A stretch of DNA of 64,000 bases, taken from positions 457,961 to 521,960 of the forward strand of contig KV419410.1 of NCBI GenBank assembly GCA_001630475.1. Reading direction: 5' to 3'. Positions 11,672 through 23,047 of the stretch are shown here, in pieces (the first letter of the stretch is position 1; each line of letters opens with the position of its first letter). Under the pieces are notes generated by a model. That model worked only from the letters and a program-made list of their open reading frames with translations, did no database searches and was not told where the DNA came from. Position numbers and translations under genes: made by a program. The DNA comes from Sistotremastrum niveocremeum HHB9708 (lineage: Eukaryota > Basidiomycota > Agaricomycetes > Sistotremastrales > Sistotremastraceae).

Positions 11672-12979
11672 ATGTCTGGAAAAATACATGGTCCTGCAGC
11701 TGAAGCTCTCGCATCTCTCTCGCCAGACGACGTCGCATTTCTCCAGTCAATCCCTAAAGCAGAGCTACATGCCCATCTCCACGGATCTATCCCAATATCT
11801 GTTTTACAATCTCTAGCACGCAAAAGCAAAACTTCTAACGCACAATACAATGACTCGATCACGAAGGGATTGAAGATCCTGGAAGATGGCGTGCAGTTGG
11901 AAGCCATTGACGATTTCTTTGGACTTTTCCCTGCCATATATTCTTTGATCTCAAACGATGAGAATCTGGCGACTGTCACAGAGGCAGTCATAGAGACGTT
12001 CATCGGATCTGTAGACGGCGCACCACCTCAGTGCCAATATCTTGAACTTCGTACGACGCCGAGGAGCAATCGCAATATGAGTCGGCGGCAATATCTACAA
12101 ATCGTCTTGGCTGTCATCGAGAGGTATCCTGCCGACAAGGTTGCTTTGATCGTCAGCTTGGACTGGAGGATGAAGCCTCAGGATGCTCTGGAGAGTCTCA
12201 ATGCTATCGTGAACCTCTACCAAGAGGGCCGTCGCATCGTTGGTGTAGATCTATGTGGAGATCCCCAGGTGAGGTTTCTTTCCTGAATTTCTGACCTGAA
12301 TTTCTTGACGTGTCTGACGACGGACTAGGCCGCAGACGTCGATAAATTATTGCCCTTCCTTCAGGCGGCGCAAGCGAAAGGTCTTGCCATCACAGTACAC
12401 ATCGCAGAGGTCACTTAGCAGTGCTCTCCGTGCATTCACTGACTGACACTCTGAACGATCGAACTACTAAGACTGCTGCGAATCCAGAACACGAGACCAA
12501 TGGATTGTTGGATCTCCCACCTTCCCGGCTGGGCCACGCAACGTTTTTGAATGACGAAGCGCGTGCGAGAGTGCTGAAGGAGAAGATCCCTATTGAGATT
12601 TGTCTTTCATCAAATTTACTGTGAGTCATAAATTCAGACGGAATCACACGCCATAGAAGCTAAACATCGAGCAGGTGTAAGACATCCTCCAGTCTCGCAG
12701 ATCACCACGTATTGCACTGGTTGAAGCAGGAAGATCATCCTATATGCATCTGCGTGAGTCCGTCACCATTCACATAGGAGTATTCTGATTTCTCCTTAGA
12801 CCGATGATATACTTCCGTTCCGCAACAGTCTCTTAGGAGAGTATGCCCTTTTATTGGCTAAACCTCCACTTGGACTGGGTTTGGCTCGATCTGAAATCGA
12901 GCGCATAGCGAAGCAAGGGATGGAATCTCGTTTCCGTCCGAGACCCCCGGTTGAAGTGGTCGCAGAGCAGGAAGATTGA
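11648..12979 (+). CDS. Adenosine deaminase-like protein (ADAL / N6-methyl-AMP deaminase family)
   Basis: Amidohydrolase-fold deaminase. The ADAL branch converts N6-methyl-AMP to IMP, clearing modified nucleotides in the cytosol; classical adenosine deaminase is the alternative. The metal-binding and catalytic pattern is complete: PKAELHAHLHGSIP (HxH), GVDLCGDP, TVHIAE (catalytic Glu nearby), RLGHATFL (His), EICLSSNL and ICTDDILPF (paired Asp). The C-terminal half matches ADAL in spacing, with LLGEYALLL. Two start codons are possible; the second, at 11672 (MSGKIHGP), has the better context and would give a normal ADAL N-terminus. About five introns are present, one inside the segment after HIAE. 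Ends VEVVAEQED. It is transcribed divergently from APC10. Confidence 0.88.
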
Positions 12980-13128
12980 GCGACCGTTATATTCTTCACT
13001 AGTAGTAGTGATTGACAAATTGTCGAATTTGTGAAGTTTACTATGTCTGTACAATAGAGGTACACTAGTGAATCAAGTAAACCCCCTGTTACATTGAAGT
13101 CTCCTCGGCCAATCTTAAGGCTGGTGTT

Positions 13129-15256
13129 CTAACAGATAAACATCAAGTTCGTGTCGATGGGATGAGAGGCAGAAAGTTGGGGTTTCTGGCTGTACTTTGC
13201 CCGCATGTGGTTGCTGTGATCTATGTCAGACAAGCCGGTCTAAAGATGATTATGAGGCACAGCTCACCGAAGGGTGTTCAACAAACCCATGTACGATTGT
13301 TGGGGGTTGTCAGCTAGAAACAGTCAGCAAAGATATTCGGATAAGCGACAAAGACATACACAATGCTCGGATGAACGCCTGATGAACAGGATCAATTAGT
13401 GAAGTGAATCTGCGGGGTGTCGACGTAGACTTACATAGCTCATGGCGCCAGTCGCAGTACCAGCTTCCACGGTATCAGCGCTCGTCTGTGAATCTTTACA
13501 TCCGCTCCAAGAGATCTACGCAAAGCACCATCAGCAAATGTACCACCGACGAACTTCATCAGGATACTTACCACATCGGCAGGACTAGTTCGCGTAGCTC
13601 TCGCATACTGTTCCGCCTTGGCATTATTTCCAGTGGCCGTTTTGAATAGACTCGTAACGCCCTTGAACACTCCGCTCATATCGCCGCGCATGTATGCCAT
13701 TCCTGCACCGAGGATATCTTGACCTGCGGCAAGAGCCAGGTTGGGCTCTTTAATCTTGCCCTCTGTCGAGTACTGAGACAGATGTCAGGGGTCAAAACAG
13801 AGGGAAAGACAAATCGACATGCCATGTATGGGAGATCTATCGAGATCGGTAAGGAGGGGGGTGTATGAAGAGTGTATGAACGTACCGAGTGCACTTCCTG
13901 AGTGACATGACTAACGAGAAGTTAGACGTGTCGATCTATTTCCAGAGGGCACTCACGTCAAAGATGGCTGTAAGACGACACCCAGGCGGCAGAGGTTTGA
14001 CCTGAGTCATATTAGCTGAGAAAATATCGGGGTACTTTGCTAAATACTAACCATGGTGAAGAACATATCCTGGTTGCGCGTCAAGATCTTGCTCGAGTAG
14101 TGTACGCGAGAGTACTTACATCATCAACAATGTGACTTGTTTCTTTGAAGTCCATCGGATAGATAACTTCGTCTTGCCCATCTTCTTCATCGCCATCGAG
14201 ATCTTTGGTTTGTCCTCCGTGACCTGAGTAATGGAAGAATAGAGAGTCATCGGGGCGTGCGTCGCGGACCAGCCATTGCATTGCTCTCATCTATCAAAAG
14301 GTTCAATGAGAGATTGTAGATAATAATAGAAAGAGACATACAATATTATCTCTGGTAGGCAATCCGACAGGATTGGAAGAATCGTCCGTAAGAACGACAA
14401 TATCGTCTTCTTTGTATCCAAAGAACTCTGTAAACGTCGACTCCGTTAATGCCTAGACTAGGGAAGAGGAAGAGCACTCACGACACAAGAAATTATGGAC
14501 GTTTCTAGCATCATTGATACACCCATTCAACTCGTTATCCGTCCCAATATAATTGATCCCGATACACAATGCTTTCTTTCGACCGGTACATTGAGAGTAT
14601 TGGAAGAAAGGCTGCTGCACTTGATTATCGGGTCCTTGATATTGAGGGCCGTAATTTTGTTGAGAAGATGGAGGCATGGGCGGTGGTCCTGGTGGAGGTC
14701 CATACGAGTCGTAGCCGCCTCCATAACCACCTCCATAGCCTTGATCAAAAGTGGGAGGACCAGGAGGACCAGGAGGAGGAGCATATCTACGCAATAAATC
14801 GGCGCAAGTCTTCCAGATTAGATATTGAAACATACCCTCCGTACCTATGATATGGTCAGTGGTTGATCAAGTCGTGATGCCACGACGAGACTCACCCTCC
14901 ATTTGGTTGCCCTGGAGGCCCACTAGGTGGTGCATACGAAGGCGCACCCCCGTACCCAGGTTCTCCTCCATAGCCTCCATAACCTCCTCCATTGTCGCCC
15001 CAAGGCTGGGGCGGTCCAGCAGGAGGCGCATATCCTCCTGGTGGTGGCGCATTCCTTACAGCAGCTGTCGATATCGACAGAGAATAGATTCAGCTATGGA
15101 AGAGCTTACGGAGGAGGGTATCTGTACAAATGTTACTAATTCGCTTCAGTGTTGAAGAAGCTATCCTTACCCGAAACCAGCAGGCGGTGGCGGAGGAGCA
15201 TAACCTCCTCCTTGATGATGCCGATTATGATGAGGATATGGTTGTTGCCAGCTCAT
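13129..15256 (-). CDS. MCA1: Type I metacaspase with Pro/Gly/Tyr/Gln-rich prodomain
   Basis: Clan CD cysteine protease that cleaves after Arg/Lys, linked in fungi to stress-induced death and protein-aggregate clearance. The first 150 or so residues are a low-complexity prodomain ([35 protein letters not shown]) spread over several small exons. The caspase fold then follows: [39 protein letters not shown], the catalytic His in [18 protein letters not shown], the catalytic Cys in IFDSCHSG, then [11 protein letters not shown] and the terminal [12 protein letters not shown]. Both catalytic residues are present, so it should be active. One intron (13773-13822) must use a GC donor to preserve [12 protein letters not shown]. 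The gene is convergent with the deaminase gene, with only 149 nt between stop codons. Confidence 0.92.
13773..13822 (-). other. Probable GC-AG intron in the metacaspase gene
   Basis: The exon ending DLPYM must join in phase 0 to the exon starting YSTEG. The only junction that fits has the donor GCATGT and the acceptor CTCAG, giving a 50-nt intron. The nearby GT donor four bases later puts the next exon out of frame. Confidence 0.6.
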
Positions 15257-15628
15257 TCTTGAGGTTAATCAATAAATTCAGGGAGTGCAAATGTAAGAGA
15301 GACGATGAGAGTCAAGACGAGGGTTGGGTTTGTATCGCCCCTGCATATCTTTAGAATCGCAGCAACGATCGAAACACAGCCGCCGAGATTCGGTTGCAAT
15401 CAGATGCGAGCATCAAACAAGATTGAAGATTATATTGTCTACAGAATGAACAGTTCCAAATAAGAAAAACTACTCGCGATGGTATGAGACTGCAAAGTCA
15501 TTAAATGGGGTATGAAAATAAAATAACGGGGCCAAAGTCATAAGTTAGTGCACAGAGAAGAACTAAGAATGAAGATGCAAGAAAAGTCAACAGAGCATGT
15601 GATAACTGACGATTGAAGAAGTCGAAGT
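15257..15628. other. Intergenic, metacaspase promoter and metallophosphatase 3' flank
   Basis: No coding signal is seen in these 372 nt. The metacaspase promoter should lie just above 15256; the rest is A-rich 3' flank of the metallophosphatase gene. Confidence 0.4.
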
Positions 15629-17195
15629 TCAAGACTCAGGCGGAGGTTCAGGACAGGAGATGCTGACTAGACGTGCACGTCCAGTTTCACCATGCGAGAT
15701 AGACAGTTCCTCGACTTCGCTATCTTCGGCAAATGGACGTCGGTTGTGTATCTTTGAATCCGAAGTGATGATCATGGCGGTAAGGCGGCGTCCATAAACC
15801 TAGCGAGCGCCAGATCAGCTATGCGAATGGCATGACTCAGGGGACGACTTACGCAACCAGAGTCAAGGCCCATCGTCCAGCGCTTCACGTCTAATCCTCG
15901 ACTCGCAGCGTGGCCGTAGATGACAGTCGACGGACGGCAAGGAAGCTTCGTCTCTTTGCCGAGCTCGGATATATCAGTAAGATCATTGAGATCGCTGACA
16001 TCGAAGCCGCCACATTTGTCCATCCACTCATTCCATATTTCGGACCAGGGTTGCCCAACGTCACCTTTCCGAGTAACATCTCCGCCTTCCAGGATGCTTC
16101 GCATGTTCATCACTGTCCAAGGATCGCGGTTCTGCGAAATCTTGTGAAGCAAGGCCTGCTCCTGTTCTAAGCGAAGCTTTTCTTCAGATCGCTTTTTAGA
16201 CGGACGTCGGGAAAGAGGCGAGCCGTGGGAACGACTGGTGTCGGTGGGCAGGAGACCTGCATGGGCGATGAAAGTATGAAGGGAGGGAATATGCAATGCC
16301 AGGGGCAATCTTGAGAAGTAATCGAAGTGTGCCTGTGACATTTCCCTGAAGCACCCGTCAATAGAGTCAGATGCGTAAATGAGAGAAGACAAACTTGGCA
16401 ATCCAGTAATGTTCCTCAGCGAACTTCCAGCCTTCAGGAATGACCCATTTTGCCTTGAGATTGGCACCACTCTTCATGTATTTCTTGATCTGCTTTGGTG
16501 TGGACTTCTCCATCTGCCTGAGCCACTTCTTTCCACCCTTGGAAGCGAGGACTTCATCTATCCAGTAGCGCCACTGAATGACTTTGTCATCGTGGTTTCC
16601 TCGAACACCAGTGATGTTGAGAGAGCTGAAGTAATCGAGAGATTGAAGGGCTGCGGGTACGCCAGACTTGGCTACGATATCGCCAACGTGAATGAGATAG
16701 TCGTTTTTCTCATTGTAGCCTGTGGCGTCAAGAATCTCGCTAGAGTGGAGTCAGATGACATGATGCGTGGAGAAGGATAGGGACGAACGCGAGCGAGTCC
16801 ACCATTCCATGAACATCACCTAGAATGATAACACGTCGGTTGGGCTTGTCTGTCTCACACGGTCAGGGCAGGTCGATGGGCATGACTAGAGAAAGACTGA
16901 CTTAGTGCAAGATCGTCTTCGCTGAGCGTCATAAGATGAACGTAGGAGTCATCAGAGGCAGAAGATGAGTCTGGGAAACGATCAGACTATGTGAGAACGA
17001 GAGCTAGAACCAGAAGCTCTTGCCTGGAGTGTTCAGATCGAGTTGGCCGGCACGAGACGAGTCGGCGCGTAAGGAAGCCAGGAGACCAAGAAAAGTGATT
17101 AGAACAAGGAAAGTGGCGACGATGGCGACTGAGGATATTCGTCTGACGACGTCTGGCGAGGACATGATGGACGAGAGCAAGATGCGAATTTCCAT
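15629..17195 (-). CDS. Calcineurin-like metallophosphatase with N-terminal membrane anchor (PPN2-like)
   Basis: Member of the metallo-dependent phosphoesterase family to which the yeast vacuolar endopolyphosphatase Ppn2 (YNL217W) belongs. One hydrophobic helix near the N-terminus (VAIVATFLVLITFLGLLAS) suggests a type II membrane anchor. The two-metal site motifs appear in order: ILGDVHG, HVGDIVAKSG, GVRGNHDD, FIAHAGLLP and VIYGHAAS. They are followed by LDSGCVYGRRLTAMI, and the protein ends CPEPPPES. A basic insert (SRRPSKKRSEEKL) sits between the third and fourth motifs. Two starts are possible, 17195 (MEIRILL) and 17165 (MSSPDVV); the second fits a Ppn2-like topology slightly better. Polyphosphate as substrate is inferred from the resemblance; other phosphatase roles remain possible. 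Confidence 0.8.
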
Positions 17196-17628
17196 GATAG
17201 AGCCAGCTCGGGTACAGAAAATAGATGGTGCAAGCGGCGGACAAGAGTCGCCGGAACTTTCGCTTGCTCGTTCTGACTAACAACAATTACACAGAAAAAA
17301 TCGACAGCCTGCGTGCACACTAATCGGCGACATCGACAGCGTACGACGACGAGGAGCACACTATCGAATATTTTATGGATTTTACTGGGCAAAGGGCGCG
17401 GTCGGGTCTGACGCACGTTCGTCTGTCTCCGCGCTCACCTTCTATTCGCGCTCGCCCAATCTGTGCAGCACGGCCCTATTGTTATCTACATCACATCACT
17501 CTCAGGGGCAACGGCAACGGCAGCGGCGAGCCATAGTGAACTGAGCTGAAGTCTGGGATGGAGGCTGGCTCCAACTTGCTCCAGTACATGTACTCCAACG
17601 CACTCATCATCATGGATCATCTTTCTCG
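17196..17628. promoter_or_regulatory. Divergent promoter region of the metallophosphatase and NmrA-like genes
   Basis: These 433 nt separate two divergently transcribed genes. Open frames here (17020-17416) are antisense to, or run out of, the metallophosphatase first exon. No specific binding site is recognised. Confidence 0.4.
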
Positions 17629-18623
17629 ATGTCGACTCTCATCTGTGCAGCAAACGGTCGCACTCAGCGGTATCTCATCACAGCTCTCATAGCCAACAAA
17701 TACGACATAAATTCCCTGCGTTTTCATGTCTATCGTGAACAATCTGTTGACGCGTTGCGAAAGGATTTTTCAGAGCTAGAAAGTTCTCAGTTTATTGTGG
17801 CCGATTTCCTCGACGCGAAGGCTATGAACAATGCAATGGAGGGCGTAGCCAAAGTCTGGTACAACACCCCTCCTTTCAGGCCGTTGGAATCGGCAATGGC
17901 GATTTCAGTAATTGACGCAGCCAAAGAGGCGGGCGTGCAACACTTCGTCTTCTGCAGCGTCTTCCACCCCTTCCGTTCCAAGCTATTGAACCACGACGTC
18001 AAACGGCCGTCAGTCTTACTTCTTTGCAGCATGTTTACCTTCGTTGAAATATATGGCACAGAGCTGAAGAGTACCTTGTCGAATCCCGCCTCGATTACAC
18101 CATCCTTCAGCCCACCCACTTCATTCAGAACGTGGCTCTTCCTCCTGTCCAGTCCTCTGGCGTCCTTCCTCTCGCCTGGAACCCTGCTATTGAGACCGGG
18201 TTCATCGATCTCGAAGATCTTGCGGACGTCGGTGTGAAAGTCCTCACTGACCCAGCATCCCATAAATTCGCCTCGTACGAATTGTTGGGCGAGAACATCA
18301 GCTACGACGGCGTCGCGAAGATCCTTAGCGAAGCGTTTAGAAAAGACATCAAGTGTATCAAAGTCGCCCCTGAAGAGGCACTGGTTAAGGCAAAGGAGAA
18401 TAGCATCGTGCCCCCAGGGAACGAGTATTCTGAAGATGCAGTAATCAGGATGTGGGCCTACTATGACCGATGGTATGCCCCCCTTGAACCGTTTGACGAT
18501 ATTGCTGATACGAATTTTTCCAGGGGACTGGTTGGAAATCCAAACATCTTGCATTGGCTGCTGGGTAGGAAGCCCAGTACTAGTGGATGGAAAGAGTACA
18601 TTCAGAAGCAGGCCACAAAATGA
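17629..18623 (+). CDS. NmrA-like / atypical SDR family NAD(P)-binding protein
   Basis: About 300 residues in two or three exons; one intron falls near 18010-18060, joining HDVKR to AEEYLVESRLDYTILQP. The fold is that of the NmrA/HSCARG group of atypical short-chain dehydrogenases: a Rossmann N-terminus, an IDAAKEAGVQHFVF strand-helix, the TILQPTHFIQNVAL segment, GFIDLEDLADVGVKVL and a variable C-terminal lid. Members sense or bind NADP(H) and act as regulators or reductases. Unusually, the dinucleotide-binding loop is not the normal GATGxxG; the equivalent stretch reads CAANGRTQRYLI, with a single glycine. NADP binding may therefore be weak or lost. The substrate or partner is unknown. It is divergent from the metallophosphatase gene. 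Confidence 0.8.
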
Positions 18624-18972
18624 ACATTTTATGTATCACTAGATGGCAGTGTATTCATGAAGAAAGGGGAAAAGATATAATGTTAAGACTAAGTACATTG
18701 GGTAACCCGGCCCACCAAATATAAAAAAAAGCTCAAGCTCCAAGAGGTTCAAATAGAATAGATATCATTATGGATGAATGCGAATGAAAGAAAAAAGTTG
18801 CGGTATTCCTATTGTATGCGTATGGGCAAGTGAGATGAAACGAAATTGAAGTCGAAGAGATAGAAAGAATGCTTGCTGTGGTATACCCTCAGGACGTGCT
18901 GTGCTGCCGATGCTGATGCCAAACCCTTGAAAAAGTGAACAGTTGAGAAAGCGAGCTAGCTCTTCTATAGGA
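18624..18972. other. Intergenic, convergent 3' flanks
   Basis: This short AT-rich spacer lies between the NmrA-like gene (plus) and the large Ser/Pro-rich gene (minus). No coding or structural signal is seen. Confidence 0.4.
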
Positions 18973-21758
18973 TCACCGATTTGAAGGACCAACATCGTAT
19001 GGGGACGGGATACTAGGAGGCGTCCCAGAACCAATCCCTGAGATCTGCGCAGATAACCCACTCGTAATCTTCTTGATGACCTCGCGTTCAGTCTCTATAT
19101 GCTGAGCTAGCATCCCATCTAGCTTTCGTAGATCAGCATCCTGAGCTTGTTGTTCCGCTGTCCACTTTTTCAACAACTCCTTGTCGTTCTCCTCCTTCGC
19201 GATGTTAGCACCTCCAGCTCCACTCGAAGACCCCGGTCGAGCTCCTACGCCCGAACCTCCAGCAATACCAGAACCGATATGCACCTCACTCGCATTCCCG
19301 ACCGTATAAAATCTCGCCGTTGCACTCGACGCAGGAGGGGAAGGCGGCAGTGGGCTATTGGAATATTTCAAGCGTTCGAATTGTTCTTCTTCGATGACTT
19401 TTGTTGTATTTCTGACTTTTGAGAATGAGAAGACGCCTTGACGGGGTTGAAGGGGTGCATTCGTCAGCGGCTTTTTACGGTCGAGGGCTGAGTAGGGCGT
19501 TGAAGTTGAGGTGGAGAAGGAGGTGAGGGATGGATTATCATGTTTCAAAGCCATTGGAGCAGAAGGCCCAGGAACAACTTCTAGCTCACTCCCTCCTCCT
19601 ATCGCAGGAAGAGGGATACTCGACGGAGCTGTAGAAGGTGGAACACCATGAATGGAGCTTTCAGCTCTATGACCCTGACTTCGTCCAGCCACAGTGCGTC
19701 CGTCGTCGTCTTCTTCATCGCCATGTTGAAGAATACTATCGTCCTCCGAATCTAGATCGGAATCTAATGTTTCAGTCTCGGTCTCCGTGCCACTGTCATC
19801 ATCCATAGCCTGTGCTTCAACTTGGTCAAAGAACGACGCAGGACTGGCCGGGGGCGGTTCGAAGGGCTCTAACGCGCTGGGAGGAGCAAGTGTAGAACGT
19901 GGTGTTATCGCCCGTCTAGACGGTGTTGCAGACGCAAGACTCGTCCGACCACTATGAGCTTCCTCACCGCCACCTCCATCCATAGACTCCGAATTACTTC
20001 GACGACCGAACGTCTCGAAACTATGTCGATAGCTTCCTGGGAGGGATAGTGACATCGATGCAGTTCGAGAAGTTCCTGTATCCTCCGGATCGTGTAGGGG
20101 TTCGGGAGGATCGAGGAAATCGTCGTCATCATCGTCAGAGTAGAAACTTCCACTGCTGACTGTCTCCATACTGGGCAGACTCTGGACTTCGCCATCTGGT
20201 GCTTCGACGACCAAGGCGGGAGAGAAACGCGCGATAGGGAGGGCGAGTGGGAGGGATGGACTTCGTGCCCGGGATGGAGAGGAAGTAAGGAGTTCACCCT
20301 GGGAGAGTTGACGTCGCGGAGGTGGTGCGAGAGGTTCGAAGACGGGAGGAGTATCAACACGATGGAGACTAATAGGTGAAGGAGGGTGACTATGAGCTGA
20401 GAAAAATGACCCAGGTGATGGAGAATCGAGTACGGGTGTCAGCGGAGGAGGAAGATGGGATATTGAAGGCGACGGGGAGGAGGGGTGGGCTAGAATAGGT
20501 TGGCCGATTTTACTGGCTGGATCAGGTACAGATTGAGTCGAGAAATAAGGTAGAGAAGACGTCGAAGCAGCTTCTGCAAGAAACCGCTGGCCCAAATCAC
20601 GTTTTGAACGAGGTGTAGGGACAGATTCAGTGGAGTGGGCGCGTGCGACGGGTACAGACTGCGAAGTGCTAACGGAGAGGGAGCGGGAGTTGGGCACAGG
20701 AGCAGAAGGATCGGGCGTCCTGGTTCTAGAAGCAGGAGACCGCACCGGAGTAGGCGGTGGGATAGAGCTCATGCTGAGCCCCACAGCTTCTTCTAATAAA
20801 GCTCGTCGCCATGCACCCTCGCTGTCGTCAAACAGAGAAGAGAAGTCTGGCGTGGGTGGAACGCGTGCTGCCATTGCTCCCGCGCTCAAGTTCGAAGGTT
20901 GGTGGTTCAACTTGATGATAGGATCGATGTCTACGGTATCTGTGGGATCTAAATCAAAGTATTCTGGGATGGGAGGAGTGGAAAAGTGTTGTCGACGGAT
21001 GTCTTCGCGTTGTTCGGACTGTATGGCGGCTTCGCGAATGTCGAAAATGGGTTCGCGTATGATGACCACGCGAGGGGTGGAGGGTCGTATAGGAGAGAGC
21101 ACGGGCTTCAAGGGTGCTTCGTGAATGGCGTTGGTTTGCCTGACCTCAGGAAGGCTGCGTTCTTTTCTGGCTCTCTTGAAGAGAGCAGAAAAGCTCGGGC
21201 TTATGGGAGACTTTTTGGGCGAGTCATCTACGAGTGGAACGTCGAGATTCGATAGATTAAGGACGGGCTTTGTATGGGCTGGTGGAAGAAAGTAATTGTT
21301 GCGAAGGAGCAACTTGAGGCGAAACGACACATCATCTGCATCGGATATGTAGTTTTGGAGAGGCGCAGGGGTGACTGGAAGAGAGCCTGAAGTTGATGGA
21401 GTGTCCGCTGACGACGTCGATGCAGGATAAAGAGACGAAGATGTAGTGGTTTGGATTGAATCGCGTCCTTTATGAGCTGGGGCTGTCGAGGGGCGGGGTG
21501 CGCTTGATGAACGCTGTGAAAGAGAAAGGCAAAGTCAAAATGCAAGACACAGACAAAAGAGGGGAGATGGTACATGTCGAAAAGCCGCACTGTCAGCTCT
21601 GTGTCCCCTTTCCTGGAAAAAGCGATAACGGATGAGAACACGAAAATGGAGAGAAGAGACGAGCCTACAATGCCATTAAAGCGTGTCGAAGTGATTGGAA
21701 AGCTGGCAGACGAGGCCGACGACCTGTACTCGTCCATTTTTGCGGCAGCGACGAGCAA
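18973..21758 (-). CDS. Large Ser/Pro-rich protein of unknown function with one hydrophobic segment
   Basis: About 900 residues; one long uninterrupted exon of 785 codons plus a short 5' exon joined across an intron at about 21520-21575. The 5' exon encodes a hydrophobic stretch (IVGSSLLSIFVFSSVIAF) followed by basic residues, suggesting a membrane anchor. A short ordered-looking block follows (VSFRLKLLLRNNYFLPPAH, then SALFKRARKERSLPE). Most of the remainder is low complexity: Ser/Pro/Thr runs, acidic clusters (DDDDDDFLDPPE, SGTETETETLDSDLDSEDD) and a Gly-rich patch. The C-terminal 60 residues look helical (KEENDKELLKKWTAEQQ through LAQHIETEREVIKKI). I do not recognise the family. The start could be 21758 or the second ATG at 21737. 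It is divergent from the GPI-anchored wall protein gene. Confidence 0.7.
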
Positions 21759-22084
21759 GAGCTCGCGTTAGACCCTCGCGTTTGGCGCTCACTCAACTCG
21801 GCTTTTCGCTTCCCACATCCGACTTTTGTAGACTTCGTCTCTACCCATATACAACCCTTTGTTACATCTGTAATCTAATGTTTCTAATCGATTAGACTTA
21901 CGTCTGCTACATGCGCACACGATTTCATTTTCCAAGAATATCTTTAATCCAATCTTAGCCAGCCAATCGGCTACGGGGCAGAATTGAGACTCCGCAACTC
22001 CGACCGCGTGGAATCGTTGCGGGATCCATCGAACGTTCTCCCAACGTCGTCTCCCCCAACGCCCTCGACAGTCTACGAAAAATA
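21759..22084. promoter_or_regulatory. Divergent promoter region
   Basis: These 326 nt lie between the large Ser/Pro-rich gene (minus) and the wall-protein gene (plus). The stretch before 22085 is pyrimidine-rich. No individual site is assigned. Confidence 0.4.
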
Positions 22085-23047
22085 ATGAAACTCTCTGTTG
22101 CTGCCTTTGTCGCTCTTGTGGCCTCTGGTGTGTCTGCACAGATCGTCACGATCAATACCCCGTACGTTCAGCTCACTTGTCCTGACCACATCTCTTCTTC
22201 GTCCCACGCACTACCGCTCGCAACTTGTCGTCTGACTCCTATTTCTAGCTTTAATGTCGTTGAATGCCAGCCCAGTCTCATCACCTGGAGTGGAGGAACT
22301 CCCCCCTATTTCCTGACGTAGGTCTTCTGACTTCTTTCCCTTATCAGTGTCTCATTCATTCGCCAGTGTCGAACCTGGAGGTCAGCCTCAGGCTCCTGAG
22401 TTGCAGGACCTTGGTACCCAGCAGGGCACTTCCTTCTCCTGGGTCGTGCCTTTCGCTGCAGGCAGGCACACAATTATAATCCCTTATTCGCACAAATCTG
22501 ACCTATATATGCAGGTCAATCCCTCGGTCTTACCATCAAGGACTCTGTAGGTAACATTGGTCAAACCGCTCCATTCACCGTTGGTGCCGGCAGTAAGTGT
22601 TAAACACATGGTAGTCGTTCACACCTAATTCCTCTTAGGCAACACTGCTTGTGTCGGTTCCACCGCTCTCCCCACTTCCACTGGCTCCGGCTCGAGCTCC
22701 AGTTCTTCGTCAGGTTCTTCGTCAGCCAGCTCGACCAGTTCCTCCACCACCACTCTCCCGGCGACCACGAGCTCTTCGTCCACCTCCGGCCTGCCCTCGT
22801 CCACCACGCCGAGCTCATCCGCGTGAGTATCTTTCCTATTCTAGTAGTGTTGTGGTATTGACGATCCCGCAGTACCTCGGCCCCTTCCTCGAGCAGCACG
22901 AGCTCAAAGCCTGCAACCTCTAGCTCCAGCTCCAGCAGCACCAGTGCTCCTGCCAGTACCACCTCCAGCGGCGCTGCTTCCCTGAACGCTGCCAATGCCG
23001 GTGTTGCCGGATTCTTGGGTGCCGTCGCCGTAGTTCTTGCGCTTTAA
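22085..23047 (+). CDS. GPI-anchored Ser/Thr-rich cell-wall protein (Kre9/KNH-type N-terminal domain)
   Basis: Secreted wall or membrane glycoprotein of about 230 residues. It has a clear signal peptide (MKLSVAAFVALVASGVSA, cleavage before QIVTINTP). A compact beta-rich domain follows with the pattern of the fungal Ser-Thr-rich GPI-anchored membrane family: ECQPSLITWSGGTPPYFLT, then GTSFSWVVPF and LTIKDSVGNIGQTAPFTVG. Next is a long Ser/Thr tract, expected to be heavily O-mannosylated. The C-terminus is a typical GPI signal: small residues SGAASLNAANAG followed by a hydrophobic tail VAGFLGAVAVVLAL. Five or so small introns divide the first domain. Such proteins are usually linked to beta-1,6-glucan; the exact role here is not known. 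Confidence 0.87.
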
